From Actinomycetes bacterium (lineage in GTDB: Bacteria; Actinomycetota; Actinomycetes; Actinomycetales; Microbacteriaceae), in assembly GCA_030425055.1 (NCBI GenBank), contig JAUHVN010000016.1:1-20502 (forward strand): a DNA stretch of 20,502 bases, read 5' to 3'. The translations under genes were made by a program, and so were the position numbers. The notes under the pieces were generated by a model that saw nothing but the letters and a program-made list of their open reading frames with translations, was not told where the DNA came from and did no database searches. Position 1 is the stretch's first letter. The number at the start of each line of letters is the position of its first letter. Positions 1 through 6,989 of this stretch are shown piece by piece.

Positions 1-325
1 TGGCGATCTGCTCGAGGTGCTCCTCGATGCGGTCGGCGATCTTGTTGAGGATGACGGCGCGCTCGGCGGGGGTCGTGCGCTTCCACGACTCGAACGCCTT
101 CCACGCGACGTCGACGGCGCGGTCGATGTCTTCGACGGTGCCGCGGCCGACCTCGCAGAAGGGCTTGCCGTTGACGGGCGAGATGTTCTCGAAGTACTGG
201 CCCTTGACGGGCTCCACCCACTCGCCGCCGATGTAGTGGCCGTAGCGGGAACGGTATTCGGCGATCGAGCCGCGCTGCCCGGGGGCGGCGTAGACGCTCG
301 AGACGCCTTCCTCGACGATGGTCAT
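1..325 (-). CDS. Aldehyde dehydrogenase, N-terminal part (gene runs off the left edge)
   Basis: Only the first 108 codons are inside the window; the catalytic Cys/Glu region lies beyond the left edge. The visible start reads MTIVEEGVSSVYAAPGQRGS, followed by YIGGEWVEPVKGQYFENISP and then NGKPFCEVGRGTVEDIDRAV. This is the typical beginning of NAD-dependent aldehyde dehydrogenases of the ExaC/AldA acetaldehyde type, which oxidise aldehydes to carboxylic acids in the cytoplasm. The ATG at 325 is supported by a good AAGGAGA Shine-Dalgarno about 8 bases upstream. It follows malQ on the same strand after a 210-base gap that holds repeated operator-like elements, so it probably has its own promoter. 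In Actinobacteria such genes are often linked to a GAF-domain activator, and one is present at 2783-4099. The family call is firm. The substrate is inference. Confidence 0.88.
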   Translation of the reverse strand, partial: MTIVEEGVSSVYAAPGQRGSIAEYRSRYGHYIGGEWVEPVKGQYFENISPVNGKPFCEVGRGTVEDIDRAVDVAWKAFESWKRTTPAERAVILNKIADRIEEHLEQIA

Positions 326-387
326 GCTGGTCTCCTTCGACGTACGCGACGGTGCTGTCGCGGTGTGCCGTCGACGGTAGGCGTCGC

Positions 388-406
388 CACGTTGCAACAC
401 GTTGCA
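388..406. promoter_or_regulatory. CACGTTGCA direct repeat containing a TGCAAC-N2-GTTGCA palindrome
   Basis: CACGTTGCA occurs at 388-396 and again at 398-406, exactly 10 bases (one helical turn) apart. The overlap creates the palindrome TGCAAC-AC-GTTGCA at 393-406. It lies about 65 bases upstream of the aldehyde dehydrogenase start, a suitable place for a repressor or activator site near the promoter. On the minus strand TTGCAA could also act as a -35-like element, but its spacing to the nearest TACCGT is only 12. What binds here is unknown. Confidence 0.45.
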
Positions 407-430
407 GAGCGGATGCCGGGGATCGGGCCG

Positions 431-502
431 TGTCCCACATCCGGTCGGTTCAGGCATCCGCCGTGAGCGGAAAGTGGGACACGCGCGGACGGGAGTGGGA
501 CA
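431..502. promoter_or_regulatory. Three-copy TGTCCCAC operator-like array upstream of the aldehyde dehydrogenase gene
   Basis: GTGGGACACGC is present at 474-484 and again at 495-505, 21 bases apart (two helical turns, so on the same DNA face). The inverted copy TGTCCCAC is at 431-438. The inverted pair TGTCCCAC ... GTGGGACA plus a second direct copy looks like an upstream activator-binding array, 106-177 bases from the aldehyde dehydrogenase start codon. The likely binder is the GAF-domain regulator encoded at 2783-4099. This is inferred from proximity and from the usual pairing of such regulators with aldehyde dehydrogenases. A related GTGGGCACGC (one base shorter) lies upstream of the regulator near 4123-4132, which could mean weak autoregulation. 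Confidence 0.5.
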
Positions 503-519
503 CGCATGCCCCGGAGGCG

Positions 520-532
520 CCCGGATGCCGGG
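520..532 (-). terminator. Weak hairpin just after the malQ stop
   Basis: A 5-bp stem, CCCGG (520-524) with CCGGG (528-532) and a three-base loop, starts three bases after the malQ stop codon. It is short and has no T tract, so it may only be an mRNA 3' end hairpin or chance in GC-rich DNA. Confidence 0.25.
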
Positions 533-535
533 AGG

Positions 536-2710
536 TCAGCCGCGGGCGCGGGCGCGCAGGCCCTCGTCGACCGCGCGGGCGAGCGCGGCGAAGCGCGCCG
601 ACCCGGGCAGGTCCTCGATGAGCACCGCGCGGCCGTCGGAGTCGGCCAGCGGCACCTGCCAGTTGGGGTACTGCGTGTCGGTGCCGGGCTGGTTCTGCAC
701 GCGCCGCTCGCCGACGGCGTCCACCAGCGCGACGCCGAGCAGCTCGCTCGGAGCGGCGATGAGGTAGCGGTGCAGCGCCTCGATGATCTGCTCCTCGGAT
801 GCCTCGGGGCCCAGCAGCCCGCGCTCGCGCAGCACCGCGAGCATCCCCTCGCGTTCAGCGCGCGCCTGGGCGCGGACCTCCGCCTCGGGTTGCTCGAGCA
901 GACCGAGCCGTGCCCGCAGGGCGACGTGCTCCTCGGCGAGGTACCCCGCCGTCGGCGGCAGGTCGTGGGTGTTGACGGTCGCCAGCAGCGCGGTGCGGTA
1001 CCGCTCGGGAGCGAGCGGCCGGTCGCCGTCGCGCTCGAACCACAGCACCGACGTGCCGAGGATGCCGCGCGCCGACAGGTAGTCGCGCACCCAGGGCTCG
1101 ACGTTGCCGAGGTCTTCGCCGATGATGACGGCGCCCGCACGATGGGCCTCGAGCGCGAGCACGCCGATCATCGCCTCGTGGTCGTAGCGCACGTAGGTTC
1201 CGGCATCCGCCCCGATGCCGGCGGGGATCCACCACAGCCGGAAGAAGCCGATGATGTGGTCGATCCGCAGCGCGCCCGCGTTGCGCAGCAGCGTGCGGAT
1301 CATGTCGCGCAGCGGTGCGTATCCCGCACGCTCGAGCGCATGGGGCAGCCACGGCGGCTGGTTCCAGTTCTGCCCCTGCTGGTTGTACATGTCGGGCGGC
1401 GCGCCCACCGTCATGCCGGTCGCGTACATGTCGCGCAGCGACCAGGCATCCGACCCCTGCGTGTGCACACCGACGGCGAGGTCGTGCATGACGCCGATGC
1501 GCATGCCCGAGTCGCGGGCGGCCCGCTGCGCGGCGCCGAGCTGTTCGTCGGCGACCCACTGCAGCCACACGTGGAAGTCGACGCGATCGGCCAGCTGCTC
1601 GCGCAGATCGGCGACGAGGGCCGAGTGGATGTCCCACGCCTCATCGGGCCGGTCGGCGCCGTCGTAGTGCTCTTCGAGCGCGCACCACAGGGCGAAGTCC
1701 TCGAGCGGGCGGCCGTGGGCGGCGCGGAAGCTCGCGAACGAGAGAGAGCGCGCCGCGGAGCGCGGGGCGCGATGGACGATCTCGAGCGCTGCGCGCTTGG
1801 CCGCCCACGCGGCATCCCGGTCGATCCGCTCGGGGTCGTCGTCGGATGCCGCGACGGGTGCGCGTAGCGCATCGAACCGCGCCCGGTCGTCGGCCGAGAC
1901 GTACGCGGTCTCGCGGATGTCCTCGGGCCGCACATACAGCGGCGCGAGGAACCGCCGGGTCGCGGGCAGATACGGCGACGGCTCGATGGGAGACGTGACC
2001 TCGGCGGCGTGCACCGGGTTGATGAGCAGGAAGTCGGCACCGCGGTCACCGGCGATCGAGGCGAGGTCGCCCAGGTCGGCGAAGTCGCCGATGCCCCACG
2101 ACCCGCGCGAGCGCACCGAGTACAGCTGCGCCATGAGGCCCCACGCGCGGCCGCCGTATCCGGGACGGGACGGTGGCGGGTCGAGCCGCGGCGGCGTGAC
2201 CACGAGCACGCAGCTCGCGTCGGCGTCGGCGCCGCCCTCGCCGTGCGCGATCTGCTGCGCGTAGACCTCGTGCCAGCCGAGCGGAAGGTCTGCCGGCACG
2301 GGAACGCGCACCCGCCACAGCGTCACCCCGTCGACGACCCGCTGGCGGGGCTGCTGCCACGGAATGGGCAGGTCGCGCCACGTGCCGTCCTCGAGCTTGA
2401 TCTCGAGCCGCACATCGTGGCCGTCGCGCACGTGGACGAGCAGTTCGCCCGCGCCCTGCACGACGACGACCGACGGCGGAAGCAGTCGGCGCCACGCATC
2501 GTCCTCGACGCGGGCGAGACCGGTCGCCGGATCCGCGGCATCCACCCCCATCGCCGAGAGCACCGCGCGCAGCGTCGCCGCCGGCACCTGCACGTGGTCG
2601 CCGAAGAACGACCAGTACGAGGCCGCGACGCCGTGTGCCTCGGCCAGCGCGACGAGCGCCGCGTCGGGCGCGGCATCCGTCTCATCGCGGGCGGGTGTGT
2701 CGGTGGTCAT
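536..2710 (-). CDS. malQ: 4-alpha-glucanotransferase (amylomaltase, GH77)
   Basis: 724-aa cytoplasmic enzyme that transfers glucan segments between malto-oligosaccharides in maltodextrin and glycogen metabolism. GH77 signatures are present: an N-terminal non-catalytic region (residues 1-190, as in long bacterial MalQ), the barrel start at about 190-260 (LLINPVHA, then SPYLPATRRF), GAPPDMYNQQGQNWNQPPW (436-454), RIDH with the nucleophile Asp484, GEDLG with the acid/base Glu532, and NTHD with the transition-state Asp583. The ATG at 2710 is chosen over an upstream frame extension to 2752 because GGAGGAG precedes it and similarity begins there. It lies 72 bases downstream of the regulator gene on the same strand and could be cotranscribed with it. 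No clear promoter was seen in the gap. Its functional link to the flanking aldehyde dehydrogenase is not obvious. Confidence 0.95.
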   Translation of the reverse strand: MTTDTPARDETDAAPDAALVALAEAHGVAASYWSFFGDHVQVPAATLRAVLSAMGVDAADPATGLARVEDDAWRRLLPPSVVVVQGAGELLVHVRDGHDVRLEIKLEDGTWRDLPIPWQQPRQRVVDGVTLWRVRVPVPADLPLGWHEVYAQQIAHGEGGADADASCVLVVTPPRLDPPPSRPGYGGRAWGLMAQLYSVRSRGSWGIGDFADLGDLASIAGDRGADFLLINPVHAAEVTSPIEPSPYLPATRRFLAPLYVRPEDIRETAYVSADDRARFDALRAPVAASDDDPERIDRDAAWAAKRAALEIVHRAPRSAARSLSFASFRAAHGRPLEDFALWCALEEHYDGADRPDEAWDIHSALVADLREQLADRVDFHVWLQWVADEQLGAAQRAARDSGMRIGVMHDLAVGVHTQGSDAWSLRDMYATGMTVGAPPDMYNQQGQNWNQPPWLPHALERAGYAPLRDMIRTLLRNAGALRIDHIIGFFRLWWIPAGIGADAGTYVRYDHEAMIGVLALEAHRAGAVIIGEDLGNVEPWVRDYLSARGILGTSVLWFERDGDRPLAPERYRTALLATVNTHDLPPTAGYLAEEHVALRARLGLLEQPEAEVRAQARAEREGMLAVLRERGLLGPEASEEQIIEALHRYLIAAPSELLGVALVDAVGERRVQNQPGTDTQYPNWQVPLADSDGRAVLIEDLPGSARFAALARAVDEGLRARARG

Positions 2711-2782
2711 CGGCTCCTCCGGACTCACGCCCGATCCTGCCAGGTCGCGCACCCGCGGCGCACGCTCGCGCGCCGGACCGCG

Positions 2783-4099
2783 TCACTCCAGGCGCTCGAG
2801 GCGGGCGACCAGGCCGGCGCGACGCGGCGAGCGCGCGGGCAGCATGCTGAGGCACAGGCGCAGCAGGTCGGCGTCCTCGCTGCCGGCCTCGGTGTCGGCG
2901 TACGCGAGCAGCACGTCGACGGATGCCTCGGCCATGAGGCCTTCGCGCAGAGTGGCCGCCAGGCGCGTACGCAGCTCTTCTACTCCGGGCGCGACCGAGT
3001 CGGGCAGCACCTCACCGCGGAACGCCGCGAGCGCGACGCGGTGCGCGCCCCGGTCGAGCAGCGACAGCACGTGCTGCACGTCGGTCTCGAGCTCGGCGGG
3101 CAGCCGATACGGGCGCGAGGTCGGCACGAGGGCGGGAGCCGCGGATTCGAGCGCCTTGCGCAGACGCACCATCTCGGGGCGCAGGGTGGCTGCGGCATCC
3201 GGTGTGCCGTAGACCAGTTCACCCAGCCGCTCAGCCGACAGCCCCTGCCGGTGGGTGGCGAGCATGAGCAGGATCTCGGCGCGGCGCGTGGTGAGCTCGA
3301 CGATGCGCTCGCCGTCGGATCCGGCGACCTCGAGCAGCCCGCGGTCGCGACCGAGCACCCGCAGGGTCATGCGCTCGATCTCGCGCGGCTTGGTACGCCG
3401 CGCACGGGCGGGCGGCGCGGACTTCTCTCGCAGGCGCGCGACCATGATCTCGCCCTCGATGGCCCGGGCGGTCGCGTCGACGAGCAGCTGCGCCTGCGGC
3501 GAAACCGCTTCGACGCCGCCGGTGACGTCGATCACGCCGATGAGGCGTCGCGTCTCGGGGTCGTGCACGGGCGCGGCGGTGCACGACCACGGCTGCACCA
3601 GCCGGTTGAAGTGCTCGGCACCGCGGATCTGCACCGAGCGGTCGAGAGCGAGCGCCGTACCGGGCGCCGACGTGCCCACCGCGGCCTCCGACCAGTTGGC
3701 GCCCGCGACGAACCCCATGTCGGCGGTGAGCGCCCGCACCGAGCGATCGCCCTCGACCCACAGCAGGCGGCCGGCGGCATCCCCCACCGCCACGATCACA
3801 CCGGAATCCTCGGGGCCGCCGGGCAGCAGCAGCCCGCGCACCATGTCGATCACGCCGCCGAGCGGGTGCGCGCGCCGGTACTCGTCGAGCATCTCGGCGT
3901 CGAGGTCGAGCGGCGGCAGGCCCTCGACGCCGACGAGTCCCTCGAGCGAGCGGCGCCACGAGTCGCGCACGAGGCTGCGGACATCGGCCAGTCGCTCGTC
4001 CGCCGCGTTCCCCGCGAGCAGCTCTTCGTGCGCGCGCTCGATCAGCAGCCGGGAGGTCTCGGCAGAGACGTCCCGCCGGGACGACCACGGCGATGACAT
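2783..4099 (-). CDS. GAF-domain transcriptional regulator with C-terminal OmpR/SARP-type winged helix
   Basis: 438 aa. Residues about 15-60 (ESRLLIERAHEEL-like start, then VRDSWRRSL) and the GAF region (about 75-215: HPLGGVIDMV, GFVAGANWSEAAVGTSAPG, QPWSCTAAPVHDPETRRLIG, VIDVTGG) match the sensory part of AcoR-type activators. Those are normally followed by a sigma-54 AAA+ ATPase and a FIS helix-turn-helix. Both are absent here. Instead a basic linker (PPARARRTKPRE) leads to a winged-helix region (about 246-335: VELTTRRAEILLML, AERLGELVYG, LRPEMVRLRKALE, PTSRPYRL) and a helical tail resembling the start of a BTAD domain. The ATG at 4099 has a modest GGAG. An upstream GTG at 4153 lies inside the terminator hairpin of the preceding gene and is rejected. 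A TACACT -10-like box is at 4140-4135, without a recognisable -35. The expected role is aldehyde- or ketone-responsive control of the dehydrogenase at the left edge, by inference. Confidence 0.82.
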   Translation of the reverse strand: MSSPWSSRRDVSAETSRLLIERAHEELLAGNAADERLADVRSLVRDSWRRSLEGLVGVEGLPPLDLDAEMLDEYRRAHPLGGVIDMVRGLLLPGGPEDSGVIVAVGDAAGRLLWVEGDRSVRALTADMGFVAGANWSEAAVGTSAPGTALALDRSVQIRGAEHFNRLVQPWSCTAAPVHDPETRRLIGVIDVTGGVEAVSPQAQLLVDATARAIEGEIMVARLREKSAPPARARRTKPREIERMTLRVLGRDRGLLEVAGSDGERIVELTTRRAEILLMLATHRQGLSAERLGELVYGTPDAAATLRPEMVRLRKALESAAPALVPTSRPYRLPAELETDVQHVLSLLDRGAHRVALAAFRGEVLPDSVAPGVEELRTRLAATLREGLMAEASVDVLLAYADTEAGSEDADLLRLCLSMLPARSPRRAGLVARLERLE

Positions 4100-4150
4100 G
4101 GGGCTCCGATCGACGTCGGTGGAGCGTGCCCACCAGTGTAAGCGCCGCCG

Positions 4151-4196
4151 CACACGCGGGAGGGGCCCGGGCTCAACGCCCGGACCCCTCCGTGTG
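4151..4196 (-). terminator. Strong terminator hairpin after the M14 carboxypeptidase gene
   Basis: A long near-perfect stem begins 10 bases after the stop codon at 4206. CACAC (4151-4155) pairs with GTGTG (4192-4196), and the inner arms GGAGGGG-CCCGGGC and GCCCGG-CCCCTCC close a TCAAC loop. No T tract follows, which is common for GC-rich actinobacterial terminators. Confidence 0.85.
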
Positions 4197-4205
4197 TCGT
4201 GGCTC

Positions 4206-6845
4206 TCAGCCCTTCGGGCCGTTGCCGGGCTTGCCCGAGGTCGGAACCTCGACGGGCGTGCCCTCCGGCGCCGCCCAGAAGATCGCGCGCGCGATGTCGC
4301 TGAACGCGCCGACCGGGTGGGTGCGGAAGGACGGGCTGTTGCCGAAGACGAACGCCTTCGTGCCGGTGGCGCCGATCGCCGAGAACGCCGAGGGCATCCC
4401 CGCCGAGTCCGCCTGCGCGCGTCCCGTCGTCGCAGCCCAGTGACCCGAGACGAACGGGTCGGCCGCGGCGTAGGTCTGCTCGACGGTGGCGTTGTCGCCC
4501 AGACCGGTGAACCAGCCGAACGGGTAGCCGAACACCGTGTCCTGCGGGTAGTCGCCGAGCACGCCGTCGGCCGGGGTGTCGACCAGCGAGATGCCGTTCG
4601 AGCCGCCGGTGCCGGTGGTCGTCGACACCGTCGTGATCCCGAAGGTGTTCACGAAGTTGCCGCCCGCGCTGCCGCGGCCCACGACCGGCTTGCCCGCCGC
4701 GATGAAGTCCTCCACCTGCTGGCGACCGACCGCCGTCGAGGTGCTGAAGTTGAGGTTGCCCCCGACGAACAGCAGATCCACGGTCGAGAGGTCGACGGTG
4801 CCGTTGGACAGCGTCGTGGTGGTGACCGGCACGATGTCGGTGAACCCGAGCTTGGTCAGCATGTCGCGGTCGTCGGTGCTGCTGACGTAGGCGACGGAGA
4901 CCGGGCTCAGCGCCGTGGACTCCTCGCTCGCCAGCACTGCGCCGTCGCTCGCCGTGAAGTCGACGCCGTAGATCGCGGCGACCTCGGACGCGGCCGCCTT
5001 GCCTGCGGCATCCGCCTTCAGCAGAACCGTGCCGTCCTCGATCTGCGAGAGCGCGATGCCCTCGCCGAGCAGCTCGTTGATCGCCTGGTAGTCGGCGACA
5101 CCGCGGGGCTCGAACGCGAGGTAGGTCTCCCACTTCTTGGGGTTCTTCGGCAGCGATCCCGACAGGGCGAGCTCGGTGACGGGCTTGATCGCCTTGGTCG
5201 GCTCGGCGCCGCCCGAGGTTCCGATCGGCAGCACGTCGGCTCCCCACAGCAGCGCGAGGCTCCACGCCGAGATGTCGTACATGTCGGGCACGCGCTCCGA
5301 GATGTCGCTTCCCTCGTCGAGCAGCACGTTGGCGAGGCCGCGCAGCGGCTGGTGCATGTCGACGTAGTACGAGCCGGCGGGGTACCACGTGCCCTCGTAC
5401 TTGAACGGCGCGTTCGTCTTCGACACCTGGATGTCGTGCACGAGCAGCTGCTGCACGAGGGTCTCGGCGTCGGACGTCGAGCGCTGCGTGTCGTCCATCG
5501 GGATCACGTAGGCGCGCGGGTAGTCCGCGTTGTAGACGTCGGTCTCGTCCCAGATCTCGACCCACTCGGTCGGCATGTCGGCCGGGAGGTCCTCGACCGC
5601 GATGTCGGCGGGGATGACCACGCTCGGGTCGCCCGCGAGGCCGCGGCGGAAGATCTCGATCTGGTTGTCGAGCAGGGCGTCGCTGTGCTCTTCGATGTAG
5701 TCCACGACCGTGTCGATGACGATCTCGGCGACCTCGATGTTGATCGCGGAGCGCTCGGCGCTCACCGTCGTGTTGCTCGTGCGACCGAGCGGCAGCTCGA
5801 CGGTGTTGGTGATCGCACCCTGGTACGCGACGTACTGCGGGGTGAAGATCGGCGGCCAGTCGTCCCAGCCGGCACGGATGTCGCGGTACGGGATGCGGAT
5901 CTTGCCGGTGTTGGTCGAGGTCACGCCGCCGGTCTCGGACAGGTACGTGTTGCCCGGGATGTCGGCCTCGGTGACGTTCTTCTCGATCTCGAGAGCCGTC
6001 GCGTAGGCGTGCGGCAGGAACAGGTCGTACTCGTAGTTCTCACCGTGCGGGGGGCCGCAGGGCTCGACCTGCAGCACGTTGGTGTAGCCGTGCAGGTCGA
6101 TGAAGTACGTCGGCTGGATGATCGACGACAGGTCGCGGATGATCGCGGCCTCCGACGTGGCGCCGGTGACCATGTCGCGGTTGGCGTCGTAGCCGTTGCC
6201 GGTGGCCCGCTGACCGAGGGCACGACCGTCGGGGTTGTTGGTGACGGTGAAGTAGAGACGGTTGTTCTCGATGATCTCGAGCACATCCGGGGCGTCGCTC
6301 AGCGCGAGGTCGGCGATGTAGTTGAGGCTCGCGTCGGTGCCCTCCCACTCGTTGCCGTGGATGTTGCCGTTGAACCAGATCGGCACCTTGTAGCCGGCCT
6401 GCAGCGCGGCATCCTCGGCCGCGGCTTCGGGCTGGTACTTGACCTTGTCGCGCCACACGGCCTGCTGCTGCACTTCGGCGGCGGTCTCGGGAGCCGTGAC
6501 GGTCACCATGTAGATCTCGCGACCCAGCGACGACATGCCGACGACCTGCGCCGAGACGCGGTCGCTCTGCTCCATCAAGTCGTTGACGAACGGCGCGATC
6601 TCGTCGTACGGCATCACACCGCGCGCGATCGACGCGTCATCGGGGTTGTCGGGGTAGACCGTCAGCGCTTCCTGCGACGGGTACGACGTGGGCATCTCGA
6701 TGTACGGCGAGAAGGGCCGCACGATGTCGAGCGCGGGCGGCTCGACTGCGGCGTTGGCGGCGGGCGCGGCGACCAGCACCGTCGTGAAGACGACGGCAGA
6801 GGTGGTCACGCCCGCGAGGGTACGTCTGAGCACGGATGGCTCCAT
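4206..6845 (-). CDS. Secreted M14-family zinc carboxypeptidase with C-terminal amidotransferase-like domain
   Basis: About 879 aa. The N-terminus has Arg residues, a hydrophobic stretch and a probable signal-peptidase site near ANA (30-32), so the protein is exported. M14 zinc ligands are visible as H163 and E166 in NIHGNEWEG and H252 in FIDLHGYTN. NPDGR (205-209) and DANRD (220-224) provide substrate-binding residues, and E350 in NTVELP is the likely catalytic Glu. After the peptidase (about 75-370) come about 300 residues without a recognised domain. The last about 190 residues (FVGGNLNFSTS, FIAAGKPVVGRGSAGGNF, FVFGNSPSFRTHPVGAF) resemble the glutamine-amidotransferase fold found at the end of several large M14 proteins. 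It probably degrades extracellular peptides. Neither possible start (ATG 6845 or GTG 6866) has a good Shine-Dalgarno, so the start is uncertain. It is closed by a strong terminator. Confidence 0.88.
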   Translation of the reverse strand: MEPSVLRRTLAGVTTSAVVFTTVLVAAPAANAAVEPPALDIVRPFSPYIEMPTSYPSQEALTVYPDNPDDASIARGVMPYDEIAPFVNDLMEQSDRVSAQVVGMSSLGREIYMVTVTAPETAAEVQQQAVWRDKVKYQPEAAAEDAALQAGYKVPIWFNGNIHGNEWEGTDASLNYIADLALSDAPDVLEIIENNRLYFTVTNNPDGRALGQRATGNGYDANRDMVTGATSEAAIIRDLSSIIQPTYFIDLHGYTNVLQVEPCGPPHGENYEYDLFLPHAYATALEIEKNVTEADIPGNTYLSETGGVTSTNTGKIRIPYRDIRAGWDDWPPIFTPQYVAYQGAITNTVELPLGRTSNTTVSAERSAINIEVAEIVIDTVVDYIEEHSDALLDNQIEIFRRGLAGDPSVVIPADIAVEDLPADMPTEWVEIWDETDVYNADYPRAYVIPMDDTQRSTSDAETLVQQLLVHDIQVSKTNAPFKYEGTWYPAGSYYVDMHQPLRGLANVLLDEGSDISERVPDMYDISAWSLALLWGADVLPIGTSGGAEPTKAIKPVTELALSGSLPKNPKKWETYLAFEPRGVADYQAINELLGEGIALSQIEDGTVLLKADAAGKAAASEVAAIYGVDFTASDGAVLASEESTALSPVSVAYVSSTDDRDMLTKLGFTDIVPVTTTTLSNGTVDLSTVDLLFVGGNLNFSTSTAVGRQQVEDFIAAGKPVVGRGSAGGNFVNTFGITTVSTTTGTGGSNGISLVDTPADGVLGDYPQDTVFGYPFGWFTGLGDNATVEQTYAAADPFVSGHWAATTGRAQADSAGMPSAFSAIGATGTKAFVFGNSPSFRTHPVGAFSDIARAIFWAAPEGTPVEVPTSGKPGNGPKG

Positions 6846-6989
6846 TCGGGCGGGCCACGACAGCACCTAGGGTGTGCAATCGCGGCGGCGGAAGGGGGGT
6901 CCACTGACGATCCGCAAGGCGGATTGCCTCCGAACCTAGCGATTGCGATGTTTCCGTGGAGAGGCGCAATGTTACGTTCGTGTAACGAC
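6846..6989 (-). promoter_or_regulatory. Control region of the M14 gene with two small hairpins
   Basis: This 144-base gap carries a TAGGTT -10-like box on the minus strand (6938-6933) but no convincing -35. A perfect 6-bp hairpin ATCCGC-AAG-GCGGAT is at 6910-6924, in what would be the 5' leader. A second inverted repeat, GTTAC (6971-6975) with GTAAC (6982-6986), lies directly after the pcnA stop and could be a short 3' end hairpin or a protein-binding site. Its AT-rich arms stand out in this GC-rich setting. The leader would be about 80 bases. Confidence 0.35.

Noticed and set aside
506..1867. Open plus-strand frame opposite malQ
   Set aside because: malQ on the minus strand has all GH77 catalytic motifs; the plus frame has none and no ribosome-binding site.
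4100..4150. Complete promoter for the GAF regulator
   Set aside because: TACACT at 4140-4135 is a possible -10, but no -35 fits and the expected position falls within the terminator stem, so it was not listed separately.
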